NCBI RefSeq assembly: GCF_010367435.1
Contig: NZ_WJWY01000015.1
Span: 1-46,497 of the forward strand
Direction: 5' to 3'
Source: Fusobacterium sp. IOR10
Lineage (GTDB): Bacteria > Fusobacteriota > Fusobacteriia > Fusobacteriales > Fusobacteriaceae
DNA length: 46,497 nt
Position numbers and translations under genes: made by a program. Position 1 is the first letter of the stretch. Every line of letters starts with the position of its first letter. The notes beneath the pieces are model-generated. The model was not told where the DNA came from and ran no database searches. It was given only the letters and a program-made list of their open reading frames with translations. Shown here piece by piece: positions 1 through 8,271 of this stretch.

Positions 1-129
1 ACATCCTTTCTTTTGGTGTCGCAACTTAATTGTAACGGATTTTTTTATTTGTCTCAATTTTTTTTTGCAAAAAATAAAGGCATTAGTATTTTTACAAATA
101 CCAACACCAAATATTATAGACCCTTTAAT

Positions 130-160
130 AATCGTCCCAGTTTTTGGGACGATTTTTTTT
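130..160 (+). terminator. Terminator/attenuator upstream of trpE
   Basis: A perfect 9-bp stem (131-139 with 145-153, loop GTTTT) is followed by a run of T, the form of a rho-independent terminator. It lies only 26 bp before trpE, and no convincing promoter fits in between, so trp transcription probably has to read through it. That makes it either an attenuator of the trp operon or the terminator of a gene outside the window. Upstream, 12-19 (TTTGGTGT) can pair with 104-111 (ACACCAAA), enclosing a small hairpin around 86-100, so a structured leader is possible. The canonical T-box sequence is not visible. Confidence 0.75.
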
Positions 161-186
161 ATACTTTTTTATAATTAGGAGGAAAA

Positions 187-1587
187 ATGAAATTAAAAAC
201 TTATGAAGAGATTATTTCAGGAGACATAGAAACTCCTATCACTTTATTTAAAAAATACATAAAAGAGGAAGTGGGATTTTTACTAGAAAGTGGTGAGAAA
301 TTTCATCCAAAGGGGAGATATTCATTTATAGGAAAACCATATATGCTATTAACTGGTGATGAAAAAGAAATAAAAGTTCAAGAAAATAATGAATTAAAAA
401 TTATTAAAGGGGATCCATTTAATTTAATAAAAGACTATCTAGATGAAATAGAAGTTGAAAATACAACTACATTTAATTTTGTAGGAGGAGCTGTTGGATC
501 TGTTTCCTATGACTCAATAAGAGTTTATGAAAATATTCCAAATGAAAACAGTGACAAAATAAAAACTCCAATGATTGATCTAATGTTTACAAAGGAATTT
601 ATTGCATATGATCATTTATTTCAAAGAATACATATTATTGTTTTAGAGGAAGATACAAAGGCTGGAGAAGAAAAAGCTAGAAAAAAAATAAAAACAATAA
701 TGGAAGACATTAACAAAGAGGTTAAATTAAATCACAATATTCAGGATATAGATATTGATTTTAAAAGTAATGTTACAAGGGAAAAGTTTATAGAAAATGT
801 AAAAAAAGCAAAGGATTATATATATGCAGGGGATATATTTCAAGTTGTTTTAAGCCAAAGATTCAGTGGTAAAAAGGAAAATGTGGATTCCTTGGACCTA
901 TATAGAAAACTAACTCAAGTAAACCCTTCAGCCTATATGTATTATTTGAAAATGGAATCATACGAGGTTATTGGATCTAGTCCAGAAATGTTAGTTGAAG
1001 TAAATAATAATATAGTAAAAAATTGTCCAATAGCTGGAACTAGAAAAACCTCAAAGGATGAAAAAGAAAATAAAAAAATAGAAGAGGGACTATTAAAGGA
1101 TGAAAAGGAAATATCTGAACATAATATGTTAGTTGATTTAGGAAGAAACGATATGGGAAGAATAGCTAAAATAGGTTCAGTTAAAGTTCCAAGCTATTTA
1201 AAAGTAAAAAATTATTCCCATGTAATGCATATTACATCCCTAGTACAAGGGGAACTTAGGGAGGATAAAAATATTTTAGATGCATTTAAAAGTTTTTTCC
1301 CTGCTGGAACCTTAAGTGGTGCTCCTAAGATTAGGGCAATGGAAATAATTGATGAGTTGGAAAATTTAAAACGTGGAGTTTACGGGGGAGCTGTTGGATA
1401 CTTTGGATTTAATAATACTATGGATATGTGCATTGCCATAAGAACAATTATTAAAAAAGATGATGTTATAAATATACAAGCAGGGGCAGGAATAGTTTAT
1501 GACTCAGATCCTGAATCTGAATATGAAGAAACTTTAAATAAATTAAGAGCCTGTGTGAAAGCTATAACAGGAAAGGAGAAAATATGA
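187..1587 (+). CDS. trpE: Anthranilate synthase component I
   Basis: Catalyses the first committed step of tryptophan synthesis, chorismate plus ammonia or glutamine to anthranilate, as a partner of TrpG. The 466-aa protein has the usual length. The C-terminal chorismate-binding domain carries PIAGTR (about residues 281-286), SGAPKIRAMEII (about 376-388) and the QAGAGIVYDSDPESEYEE segment near the end. The start is preceded by AGGAGG at a good distance. It is the first gene of a complete trp operon and overlaps trpG by 4 nt. Synthesis of TrpE is usually controlled by tryptophan feedback and attenuation; the hairpin just upstream fits this. Confidence 0.97.
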   Translation: MKLKTYEEIISGDIETPITLFKKYIKEEVGFLLESGEKFHPKGRYSFIGKPYMLLTGDEKEIKVQENNELKIIKGDPFNLIKDYLDEIEVENTTTFNFVGGAVGSVSYDSIRVYENIPNENSDKIKTPMIDLMFTKEFIAYDHLFQRIHIIVLEEDTKAGEEKARKKIKTIMEDINKEVKLNHNIQDIDIDFKSNVTREKFIENVKKAKDYIYAGDIFQVVLSQRFSGKKENVDSLDLYRKLTQVNPSAYMYYLKMESYEVIGSSPEMLVEVNNNIVKNCPIAGTRKTSKDEKENKKIEEGLLKDEKEISEHNMLVDLGRNDMGRIAKIGSVKVPSYLKVKNYSHVMHITSLVQGELREDKNILDAFKSFFPAGTLSGAPKIRAMEIIDELENLKRGVYGGAVGYFGFNNTMDMCIAIRTIIKKDDVINIQAGAGIVYDSDPESEYEETLNKLRACVKAITGKEKI

Positions 1588-2144
1588 TAGTACTAATAGA
1601 TAATTATGATTCCTTTACTTACAATCTATATCAATATATTGGGAAATATAATAAAGATATACTTGTGTATAGGAATGATGAAATAACTTTAGATGAATTG
1701 GATAAATTACAAATAGAGGGAATAATAATCAGCCCAGGACCAAAAACTCCATATGAAGCAGGGATAACCCTTCCTATTATAAAAAAATACTATAATAAAA
1801 TTCCTATTTTAGGTATATGTTTAGGACATGAGGCTATAGGAGTTGCCTTTGGAGGGAAATTAAATCACAGTAAAAAAATAATGCACGGGAAGACAAGTAA
1901 AATAAAATTAAATGATGATAAATTATTTTCAAATATGCCAGATGAAATAAAAGTAGCAAGGTATCATTCTTTAATAGTTGAAGATCTTCCAGATGAGCTA
2001 GAAATTTTAACAATGGGGGATAATGAAATAATGGGAATAAAACATAGGGACTATGATGTTTATGGACTTCAATTTCATCCAGAATCAATTCTTACCCAAT
2101 GTGGAGATGAAATAATAGCTAATTTTATTAATTTATGTAGATAG
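1584..2144 (+). CDS. trpG: Anthranilate synthase component II (glutamine amidotransferase)
   Basis: Class I glutamine amidotransferase that supplies ammonia to TrpE. The 186-aa protein begins with the family signature IDNYDSFTYN. It has the nucleophile Cys at about residue 79 in GICLGHE and the catalytic His at about 165 in QFHPES. The start overlaps the trpE stop (ATGA), which suggests translational coupling and equal amounts of both subunits. TrpG and the PabA subunit of aminodeoxychorismate synthase are close relatives and one protein may serve both enzymes; the operon position makes the tryptophan role the main one. It is not fused to trpD, unlike in enterobacteria. Confidence 0.96.
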   Translation: MIVLIDNYDSFTYNLYQYIGKYNKDILVYRNDEITLDELDKLQIEGIIISPGPKTPYEAGITLPIIKKYYNKIPILGICLGHEAIGVAFGGKLNHSKKIMHGKTSKIKLNDDKLFSNMPDEIKVARYHSLIVEDLPDELEILTMGDNEIMGIKHRDYDVYGLQFHPESILTQCGDEIIANFINLCR

Positions 2145-2153
2145 GAGGAAGTT

Positions 2154-3164
2154 ATGAAAGAAATAATAAAGAAATTAGTTAATTTAAATAATTTAAGTGC
2201 TAGTGAAATGGAATATGCAATGAACTATATTATGGATGAAAATAGTGATGATATTCTTATTAGCAGTTTTTTAACAGCTCTTTCAATAAAAAAGGAAACT
2301 TCTGTTGAAGTTACTGCAGGGGCAAAAGTTCTAAGGAACCTAGCTACTAAAGTAAATGTTGATGACTTAGTTATGATAGATATAGTTGGAACAGGGGGAG
2401 ATTTATCCAATACATTTAATATAAGTACAGCAACAGCTATAGTAGTTGCTGCTGGAGGTGGATGTGTAATTAAACATGGTAACCGTTCAGTATCTAGTAA
2501 CTGTGGAAGTGCAGATGTATTGGAAGGATTGGGAGTAAAGCTTGATTTAACTCCTGAGGAAGTTAAAGAATGTGTTCAAAGAACTAATTTAAGTTTTCTA
2601 TATGCCCCTTCATTTCATAGGGCAATGAAAAATGTTGGAAAAGTAAGAAAAAATTTAGGACTTAGAACTATATTCAATATACTTGGTCCCCTTATAAATC
2701 CAGGATCAGCAAATCATATGCTAGTTGGAGTTTATGAAGAAAGGCTAATGGATATTTACGGAGATGTTTTAAAGAATCTAGGTGTTAAAAAAGCTTTAAT
2801 AGTTTATGGGGAAGATGGATTAGATGAGGCTACTATAACAGGAAATACAAAGGTTCTTGAATTAAATAATGGTGTGTTTAAAAAATATACTATAAATCCT
2901 AGGGATTTTGGCTTTGAACTTGGGAAAAAAGAAGATATTCAAGGAAGAGATGCAATTTTTAACGGAAAAATTATAAAAGATATTTTCAAAGGGGAAAAGG
3001 GAGCTAAAAGGGATATTGTAATATTAAATTCAGCCCTTGCTATGTATGCTTCTAATTTAGTAACTTCTATAGAAGATGGAATTTTAAAAGCAAAAAAAAT
3101 AATTGATGAAAGATTGGCTTATAAAAAATTAGAAGAATTTATACTAGTAAGTAATGAGGTGTAA
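2154..3164 (+). CDS. trpD: Anthranilate phosphoribosyltransferase
   Basis: Transfers the phosphoribosyl group of PRPP to anthranilate. The 336-aa protein has the normal two-domain length: a small helical N-terminal domain and an alpha/beta domain with the PRPP-binding GTGGD motif (about residues 80-84). This is followed by KHGNRSVSSNCGSADVLE, the anthranilate/PRPP site. It starts 9 bp after trpG behind an AGGAGG ribosome binding site and ends 2 bp before trpC, so it is clearly in the same operon. Thymidine/pyrimidine phosphorylases share the fold, but the motif details and context settle the assignment. Confidence 0.97.
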   Translation: MKEIIKKLVNLNNLSASEMEYAMNYIMDENSDDILISSFLTALSIKKETSVEVTAGAKVLRNLATKVNVDDLVMIDIVGTGGDLSNTFNISTATAIVVAAGGGCVIKHGNRSVSSNCGSADVLEGLGVKLDLTPEEVKECVQRTNLSFLYAPSFHRAMKNVGKVRKNLGLRTIFNILGPLINPGSANHMLVGVYEERLMDIYGDVLKNLGVKKALIVYGEDGLDEATITGNTKVLELNNGVFKKYTINPRDFGFELGKKEDIQGRDAIFNGKIIKDIFKGEKGAKRDIVILNSALAMYASNLVTSIEDGILKAKKIIDERLAYKKLEEFILVSNEV

Positions 3165-3166
3165 AC

Positions 3167-3913
3167 ATGGAGGAATATTTAAAAAAAATTGTGGAAACTA
3201 AATTAAAATTTATAGAAAAGAAATATAAGCATAAAAAAAATATGAGCTTTTATGAGGCTATTAAAAAGGATGGATTAAGTATAATTGGTGAAATAAAAAA
3301 AGCATCCCCTTCCAAGGGATTAATAAAAAAAGATTTTAATCCTCGTAAAATAGCTAAAAAATATAATAGTTGTGTAGATGCAATATCAGTACTCACAGAG
3401 GAAGATTTCTTTTTAGGTAAGGATAAATATCTAAGAATGGTTTCAAAAAAAGTAGAAATACCTGTTTTATGTAAAGATTTTATACTAGATAAAATTCAAA
3501 TTTATAATGCCAAAGCCCTAGGAGCAAGTGCAATATTGTTGATTGTAAATATTTTAGATGAAGATAAATTGAAAAATCTTTATGAATTAGCAAAAAAAAT
3601 AGATTTAGATGTTCTTATGGAAGTTCATACAAGGGAAGAAATTCAAATAGCCCTAAGGGTGGGAGCAGACATTATAGGTATAAATAATAGGGATTTAAAA
3701 AGTTTTTCAACAAATATTGAAAATACAATTGAACTTAGAAAATATATTCCTAAAAATATTTTAGTTGTTAGTGAATCTGGAATAAAAACAAAGGAAGATG
3801 TGGAAAAATTATCAAGTGTTAAAATTGATGGAATTTTAGTGGGAGAAAGTTTTATGCTGTCTCAATGTGTAGAGGATCTAGCTAGAACTTTTAAAGAAAG
3901 TTATTCTAATTAA
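3167..3913 (+). CDS. trpC: Indole-3-glycerol phosphate synthase
   Basis: Closes the indole ring from CdRP to give indole-3-glycerol phosphate. The 248-aa TIM barrel shows the family strand motifs in order: IGEIKKASPSKG (catalytic Lys), VLTEEDFFLG, LCKDFI, LMEVHTREE, IGINNRDL and VSESGI near the C-terminus. It is a stand-alone enzyme and is not fused to trpF. Only 2 bp separate it from trpD, and trpF follows 12 bp later. Confidence 0.97.
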   Translation: MEEYLKKIVETKLKFIEKKYKHKKNMSFYEAIKKDGLSIIGEIKKASPSKGLIKKDFNPRKIAKKYNSCVDAISVLTEEDFFLGKDKYLRMVSKKVEIPVLCKDFILDKIQIYNAKALGASAILLIVNILDEDKLKNLYELAKKIDLDVLMEVHTREEIQIALRVGADIIGINNRDLKSFSTNIENTIELRKYIPKNILVVSESGIKTKEDVEKLSSVKIDGILVGESFMLSQCVEDLARTFKESYSN

Positions 3914-3925
3914 AGGGGAGTTCCC

Positions 3926-4546
3926 ATGGAAATAAAAATATGTGGAATTAAAAAAATTAAAGAAATTAATATAATAAATAACTTTGATTTAACCTATGCA
4001 GGTTTTATTTTTTCCCATTCAAAAAGAAAAATATCTTTAGAAATGGGGAAGGTATTAATTGAAAAATTAAGAAGGGATATTTTACCAGTTGGAGTTTTTG
4101 TAAATGAAGACATATCCTTTATATTAAAGGCAGTTAAAATATGTAAACTTAAAGTTATTCAGCTTCACGGAGATGAAACTACAGATTACATAGAAAAATT
4201 AAAAAATAATTTGGAAATTAAAGGGATAAAAATATGGAAGGTAATCCATGTGAAAAATGAAATAAATATAGATGAAATAAAAAAATATAATATGGTTCAT
4301 GGAATATTATTTGAAACCTTTAAAACTGGATCTTACGGTGGAACTGGTGAGACTTTTAATTGGGATCTTATTAAAGATATAACTGTTAATCAAAAAAAAA
4401 TACTAGCTGGTGGAATAAACAGTGAAAATATAAATTCAGCAATAAATATTTCAAAAGCTAATGTTATAGATGTAAATTCTGGAGTTGAAACAAATTTAAT
4501 AAAAGATAAAGAAAAAATAAAATTGTTATTTAAAAATATAAAATAA
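3926..4546 (+). CDS. trpF: Phosphoribosylanthranilate isomerase
   Basis: Amadori rearrangement of N-(5-phosphoribosyl)anthranilate to CdRP. The 206-aa TIM barrel opens with KICGIKK (catalytic Cys at residue 6), then has AGFIFSHSKRKI, VQLHGDE-like VIQLHGDE, and a C-terminal phosphate site LAGGI...VDVNSGVE. The match to the family is good although the protein is very lysine- and isoleucine-rich, as is everything in this AT-rich stretch. A GGGGAG ribosome binding site precedes the start, and the gene sits between trpC and trpB. Confidence 0.95.
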   Translation: MEIKICGIKKIKEINIINNFDLTYAGFIFSHSKRKISLEMGKVLIEKLRRDILPVGVFVNEDISFILKAVKICKLKVIQLHGDETTDYIEKLKNNLEIKGIKIWKVIHVKNEINIDEIKKYNMVHGILFETFKTGSYGGTGETFNWDLIKDITVNQKKILAGGINSENINSAINISKANVIDVNSGVETNLIKDKEKIKLLFKNIK

Positions 4547-4561
4547 TACAAGGGGGATAAG

Positions 4562-5761
4562 ATGACAAAATTTGGAATATACGGAGGACAATATGTCCCA
4601 GAAAGTTTAATGAATCCTTTATTGGATTTAGAAAGAGAATTAAAAGAGGCTTTAAAAGACAAAGATTTCATGGATGAGTATAACTATTATTTAAAGGAAT
4701 ATGTTGGAAGAGCAAATCCTTTATATTATGCTAAGGCCCTTAGTGAAAAATATAAGGGAGCTAAAATATATCTTAAAAGGGAAGATTTAAACCACACAGG
4801 TGCCCATAAAATAAATAATGTATTAGGACAAGTATTACTTGCTAAAAGAATGGGAAAAACTAAAATTATTGCAGAAACAGGAGCAGGACAACATGGTGTA
4901 GCAGTTGCCACAGTTGCTACATTAATGGGAATGGAATGTAGAGTCTTTATGGGAAAAGAGGATGTTGAAAGACAGTCTTTAAATGTATTTAAAATGAAAT
5001 TATTAAATGCAGAGGTTATTTCAGTTACAAGTGGAACTAGTACTTTAAAGGATGCAACTAATGAGGCAATAAAGGAATGGGTACGTAGTGTTGAAGACAC
5101 TTTTTATGTTATAGGTTCAGTTGTGGGACCTCATCCTTATCCTTATATGGTTAGAGAATTTCAAAAGGTTATAGGTGTTGAAGCAAGGGCTCAAATTTTA
5201 GAAAAAGAAGGAAGATTGCCAAATAGAATATATGCTTGTATTGGTGGAGGAAGTAATGCAATGGGAATATTTTATCCCTTTGTAAAGGACGAAACTGTTC
5301 AATTAATAGGAGCTGAAGCTGGAGGGCTAGGAGTTAAGTCAGGAAAACATGCTGTTGTTTTATCAGATGAAGTTGATGCTCATATTGGAGTTTTCCAAGG
5401 AATGAAATCAATATTATTAACTGATGAAAATGGAAATATTCTTCCTGCCCATTCAATATCAGCAGGTCTTGATTACCCTGGGGTAGGTCCTGAACATGCT
5501 TATTTAAAAAGTATAGATAGGGCAGTTTATAAATCTATCACTGATGAGGAAGCTTTAGTTGCTTTAAAGGAGCTTTCAAGTGTTGAGGGGATTATTCCAG
5601 CAATAGAAAGTTCCCATGCAGTTGCTTTAGCTTTAAGAGAGATTGATGAAACTACAAAGGATGACATTATAATTATAAATATCTCTGGAAGAGGGGATAA
5701 GGATATGAATACTATAATGGATTATTATGAAAACAATGATATTCACAAATTAAATAAATAA
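4562..5761 (+). CDS. trpB: Tryptophan synthase beta chain
   Basis: PLP enzyme that condenses indole with serine to give tryptophan, in an alpha2beta2 complex with TrpA. The 399-aa length is standard for TrpB1. [15 protein letters not shown] contains the PLP-binding lysine (K83). AETGAGQHG carries the catalytic glutamate region, and the phosphate cup [10 protein letters not shown] and the [13 protein letters not shown] segment are present. The ribosome binding site is GGGGG before the ATG. trpA follows after 12 bp. Confidence 0.98.
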   Translation: MTKFGIYGGQYVPESLMNPLLDLERELKEALKDKDFMDEYNYYLKEYVGRANPLYYAKALSEKYKGAKIYLKREDLNHTGAHKINNVLGQVLLAKRMGKTKIIAETGAGQHGVAVATVATLMGMECRVFMGKEDVERQSLNVFKMKLLNAEVISVTSGTSTLKDATNEAIKEWVRSVEDTFYVIGSVVGPHPYPYMVREFQKVIGVEARAQILEKEGRLPNRIYACIGGGSNAMGIFYPFVKDETVQLIGAEAGGLGVKSGKHAVVLSDEVDAHIGVFQGMKSILLTDENGNILPAHSISAGLDYPGVGPEHAYLKSIDRAVYKSITDEEALVALKELSSVEGIIPAIESSHAVALALREIDETTKDDIIIINISGRGDKDMNTIMDYYENNDIHKLNK

Positions 5762-5773
5762 GGAGCTGTGATT

Positions 5774-6535
5774 ATGAATAAATTGGAAAAAAAATTAAGA
5801 GAAAAGAATAAAAATTTTATAGGATTCTTAACAGGGGGAGATCCTAGTATAGATAAATTAGGATCAATGGTACATGCACTAGAAGATGGAGGATGTGATG
5901 TTATAGAAATAGGAGTTCCATTTTCAGATCCATTAGCTGATGGACCAGTTATTCAAAGTGCAGGTCAAAGAGCTATTGAAAAGGGAGTTTGTTTAAGATC
6001 AATCTTTACTGAAATCAGTAAATTTAGAAAGGATATACAAGTACCCTTGGTGTTTTTAATATACTATAATTCTATATTTAATTATGGAGTAAAGGAATTT
6101 GTGGAAAAATGTGAAAAAATAGGAATAGATGGTCTTATAATTCCAGATCTTCCATATGAGGAACAAGATGAAATTTTAGAATTTTTAGATCAAGAAAAAA
6201 TAGCTTTAATTCCATTTGCAACACCAACTTCAAAGGATAGAATGAAGAAAACCCTTTCTAGGGGAAGTGGATTTGTGTACACTGTTTCTTCTCTTGGAGT
6301 TACAGGAAGGGATTCTGAAATTTATAAGGATTTTGAAGAATATATAAAGGAAGTAAAAAAATATTCTAACATACCTGTGGCAGTTGGTTTTGGAATAAGT
6401 AGTAAAGAAGATGTGGAAAATATATATAAATATGTTGACAATGTTATAGTGGGAACAGCAATAGTTAAAAAAATTCATGAATCAAGTGGAGACTATGAAG
6501 TTGTAAAAAATTATGTGAAAGAACTTTGCATCTAA
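5774..6535 (+). CDS. trpA: Tryptophan synthase alpha chain
   Basis: Cleaves indole-3-glycerol phosphate to indole and glyceraldehyde 3-phosphate; indole is channelled to TrpB. The TIM-barrel protein (about 253 aa) has FLTGGDPS, VIEIGVPFSDPLADGPVIQ with the catalytic Glu, GLIIPDLPYEE with the catalytic Asp, and VGFGISSKEDV near the C-terminus. An in-frame GTG lies at 5768, but it is only 2 nt from the AGGAG ribosome binding site, so the ATG at 5774 (8 nt spacing) is the better start. It is the last trp gene. No strong terminator is visible after it. Confidence 0.96.
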   Translation: MNKLEKKLREKNKNFIGFLTGGDPSIDKLGSMVHALEDGGCDVIEIGVPFSDPLADGPVIQSAGQRAIEKGVCLRSIFTEISKFRKDIQVPLVFLIYYNSIFNYGVKEFVEKCEKIGIDGLIIPDLPYEEQDEILEFLDQEKIALIPFATPTSKDRMKKTLSRGSGFVYTVSSLGVTGRDSEIYKDFEEYIKEVKKYSNIPVAVGFGISSKEDVENIYKYVDNVIVGTAIVKKIHESSGDYEVVKNYVKELCI

Positions 6536-6556
6536 AAAATATTTTTATAAAAGAGT

Positions 6557-6593
6557 TTTAAATTTTACTTTGAAAATGGTATAATATTATAAT
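6557..6593 (+). promoter_or_regulatory. Predicted sigma-70 promoter for the diguanylate cyclase
   Basis: TTTAAA at 6557-6562 and TATAAT at 6580-6585 are 17 bp apart. A second TATAAT lies at 6588-6593 with TTTACT 18 bp before it. Either can drive the following gene independently of the trp operon. Confidence 0.5.
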
Positions 6594-6637
6594 CATAACA
6601 AATTATTAATCATGACAATTCAAAGGAGATGTATGCC

Positions 6638-7753
6638 TTGCTTTTAAATAATAGAATTTCAACTTTCTATATACCTATATTAACTTTAGTTAATTCTAAA
6701 TTTCTTTTTGCACATGACACTTTTTCTAAAACAAATTTTGATTTTAAAAATTATGTCCTTTTAGGAACTATAGAACTAATTATTTTATCTTGTTTGTTAA
6801 TGTTGTCATTATTCCTTTTAATTTTATTAAATTATAAATTAAGAAAAACAAAGGATAATCTAACAATAGCGTTAAAAAATTTAGAAGAAAGTAAACAAAG
6901 ATTTCTAGATGTTACAGATGCTGCTGAAGCAGTTGTTTGGGAAATAGGAAGGGACAGTAAGTTCAATTATGTATCAAATAAAATAGAAAAAATTTTAGGT
7001 TATTTTCCTGAGGAATTATTTGAAATGTCAGTTTATAATATTTTAAAGGAAAAAGAAAATTTTCAAATTGAAATTTTAAAAAGCATAGAGGAAAAGGAAA
7101 AACTTTATAAAAGGAAATATAAGTTCATACATAAAAATAATAATGAAATTTGGTTGCAAATAAGTGGGGTACCTATATACGATGAACATAATAAATTCAT
7201 GGGTTTTAGAGGAGTTTTAAATGATATAACTAGAGAACATCACAGGGAATGTAAATTGAATATTTTAGCTAGATCAGACGCACTAACAGGGCTTATGAAT
7301 AGAAGATATTTTTTAGAGGAATCTAGAAAATATTTAGAAAGTAACATTCTTGAAGAAAAGGATTTTTCCTATGCAATGGTTGACATTGATTATTTTAAAA
7401 ATATTAATGATACCTATGGACATGATGCTGGGGACAAAGTTTTAAGAGAGCTAGCTATATTAATGAAGGAAGTTTCAAAGGGGGAATGTTTAATTGGTAG
7501 ATTAGGAGGAGAGGAATTTGCCTATGCCTTTCCAAATACAAATATAAATCATGCAAAACAACTTATGATTGATTTACAAAATAAAATTAATCGTCATGCC
7601 TTTATTGTAAATGGGGAAAAAATATTCATATCAGTAAGTGTTGGAATTAGTTATTTAAATGAAACAAATAAAACATTAGATGAATTAAATAAAGCTTCTG
7701 ACATTGCCCTATACAAAGGGAAAAACAATGGAAGAAATAGAATAGAAGTATAA
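6638..7753 (+). CDS. Membrane PAS-GGDEF diguanylate cyclase
   Basis: Likely makes the second messenger cyclic di-GMP from two GTP. There is an N-terminal hydrophobic stretch, one clear membrane helix (about residues 45-67), a linker, a PAS-type sensory domain (about 90-205), then a GGDEF domain with the intact active motif GGEEF at about residue 293 and the nucleotide-binding segment DALTGLMNRR. The RxxD inhibitory site usually found just before the active motif is not seen, so product inhibition may be weak. An ATG at 6629 touches the AAGGAG ribosome binding site. The in-frame TTG at 6638, 9 nt away, is the more likely start. It is monocistronic, and the ligand of the PAS domain cannot be told. 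Confidence 0.88.
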   Translation: MLLNNRISTFYIPILTLVNSKFLFAHDTFSKTNFDFKNYVLLGTIELIILSCLLMLSLFLLILLNYKLRKTKDNLTIALKNLEESKQRFLDVTDAAEAVVWEIGRDSKFNYVSNKIEKILGYFPEELFEMSVYNILKEKENFQIEILKSIEEKEKLYKRKYKFIHKNNNEIWLQISGVPIYDEHNKFMGFRGVLNDITREHHRECKLNILARSDALTGLMNRRYFLEESRKYLESNILEEKDFSYAMVDIDYFKNINDTYGHDAGDKVLRELAILMKEVSKGECLIGRLGGEEFAYAFPNTNINHAKQLMIDLQNKINRHAFIVNGEKIFISVSVGISYLNETNKTLDELNKASDIALYKGKNNGRNRIEV

Positions 7754-7784
7754 AAAAAATAAATTATTATTAAATCTTTAGCCA

Positions 7785-7813
7785 TTGACATTTTAATGAA
7801 CATGGAATATACT
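7785..7813 (+). promoter_or_regulatory. Strong sigma-70 promoter of the hydG unit
   Basis: TTGACA at 7785-7790 and TATACT at 7808-7813 are separated by exactly 17 bp. Transcription would start near 7820, leaving a leader of about 170 nt before the first gene. Confidence 0.8.
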
Positions 7814-7819
7814 GTAGTA

Positions 7820-7922
7820 AATGTGCAATGTATTTGCTTGTAATATACTTGGGAATACAGGGCTTTGAAGATATCTGACTCATCGGTATTTCCGTAGAGG
7901 AGGACTTATTAATAAATTCAAA
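7820..7922 (+). other. Possible structured leader RNA of the hydG unit, class not recognised
   Basis: About 100 nt lie between the predicted transcription start and a downstream terminator hairpin. GGAATAC (about 7852-7858) can pair with GTATTTCC (about 7886-7893) with one bulge, closing an internal segment of about 27 nt. A G-rich stretch follows. Promoter, structured RNA, terminator, gene is the layout of a riboswitch or protein-controlled attenuator. I could not match it to a riboswitch class; its 3' part looks slightly like the TPP element, but the conserved 5' half is absent. Confidence 0.4.
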
Positions 7923-7923
7923 T

Positions 7924-7962
7924 GACCTTCCTTGCAAATGTATGGAAGGTCTCTTTATCTTT
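7924..7962 (+). terminator. Terminator hairpin in the leader of the hydG unit
   Basis: GACCTTCC (7924-7931) and GGAAGGTC (7944-7951) form a perfect 8-bp stem with a 12-nt loop, followed by a T-rich but interrupted tail. It lies after a strong promoter and before the first gene, so it is probably a regulated attenuator. Confidence 0.65.
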
Positions 7963-7993
7963 AAAAAAATTAAGGTTAAGGAAGGGAGATGTT

Positions 7994-8254
7994 ATGAGTG
8001 AAGAAAGGGACACAAGAATAGCCATAATAGGAATTGTAGTTGAAAATCTAAGTAAATTTTACTTGGTAAATGCTATTTTACATGAATACTCAAAGCTATT
8101 TGTTGGAAGAATGGGAATCCCCTATAAAGAACGTGAAATCTCTGTAATTACATTAATTGCTGAGGGCACAAATGATGAGATATCTGCTGTTACAGGAAAA
8201 CTTGGAAGAGTGGAAGGTGTATCTGTTAAAGCAATGTTGACTAAAGTTAAATAA
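7994..8254 (+). CDS. TM1266-type iron-only hydrogenase system putative regulator
   Basis: Small 86-aa ACT-like alpha/beta protein of the family named for Thermotoga TM1266. The family is commonly found beside [FeFe]-hydrogenase maturation genes and is annotated as a putative regulator; its biochemical role is not firmly known. Conserved features seen are RIAIIGIVVEN at the start, ILHEY, RMGIPYKERE, and the C-terminal GKLGRVEGVSVKAML. A start at 7922 would put 24 extra residues across the terminator hairpin. The ATG at 7994 has a good GGAAGGGAG ribosome binding site and gives the family length. hydG follows after 17 bp. Confidence 0.8.
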   Translation: MSEERDTRIAIIGIVVENLSKFYLVNAILHEYSKLFVGRMGIPYKEREISVITLIAEGTNDEISAVTGKLGRVEGVSVKAMLTKVK

Positions 8255-8271
8255 TTAGGGAGGATTTATAA

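Noticed and set aside
11-26. T-box-like TTTTGGTGTCGCAAC upstream of trpE
   Set aside because: The sequence departs from the invariant T-box core (UGGNACC), and no antiterminator arm complementary to the terminator is visible.
2-178. Open frame through the trp leader and terminator
   Set aside because: The translation is low complexity (Phe/Ile-rich) and includes the terminator stem, so it is not a credible gene end.
7844-7900. Resemblance to a TPP riboswitch 3' half
   Set aside because: Only CTGA and CGTAG-like pieces match; the conserved 5' arm is absent and the downstream gene is hydG, not thiH.
7922-7993. Longer N-terminus for the TM1266-like protein
   Set aside because: It would be encoded by the terminator hairpin and lacks a ribosome binding site; the ATG at 7994 has a good one and gives the family length.
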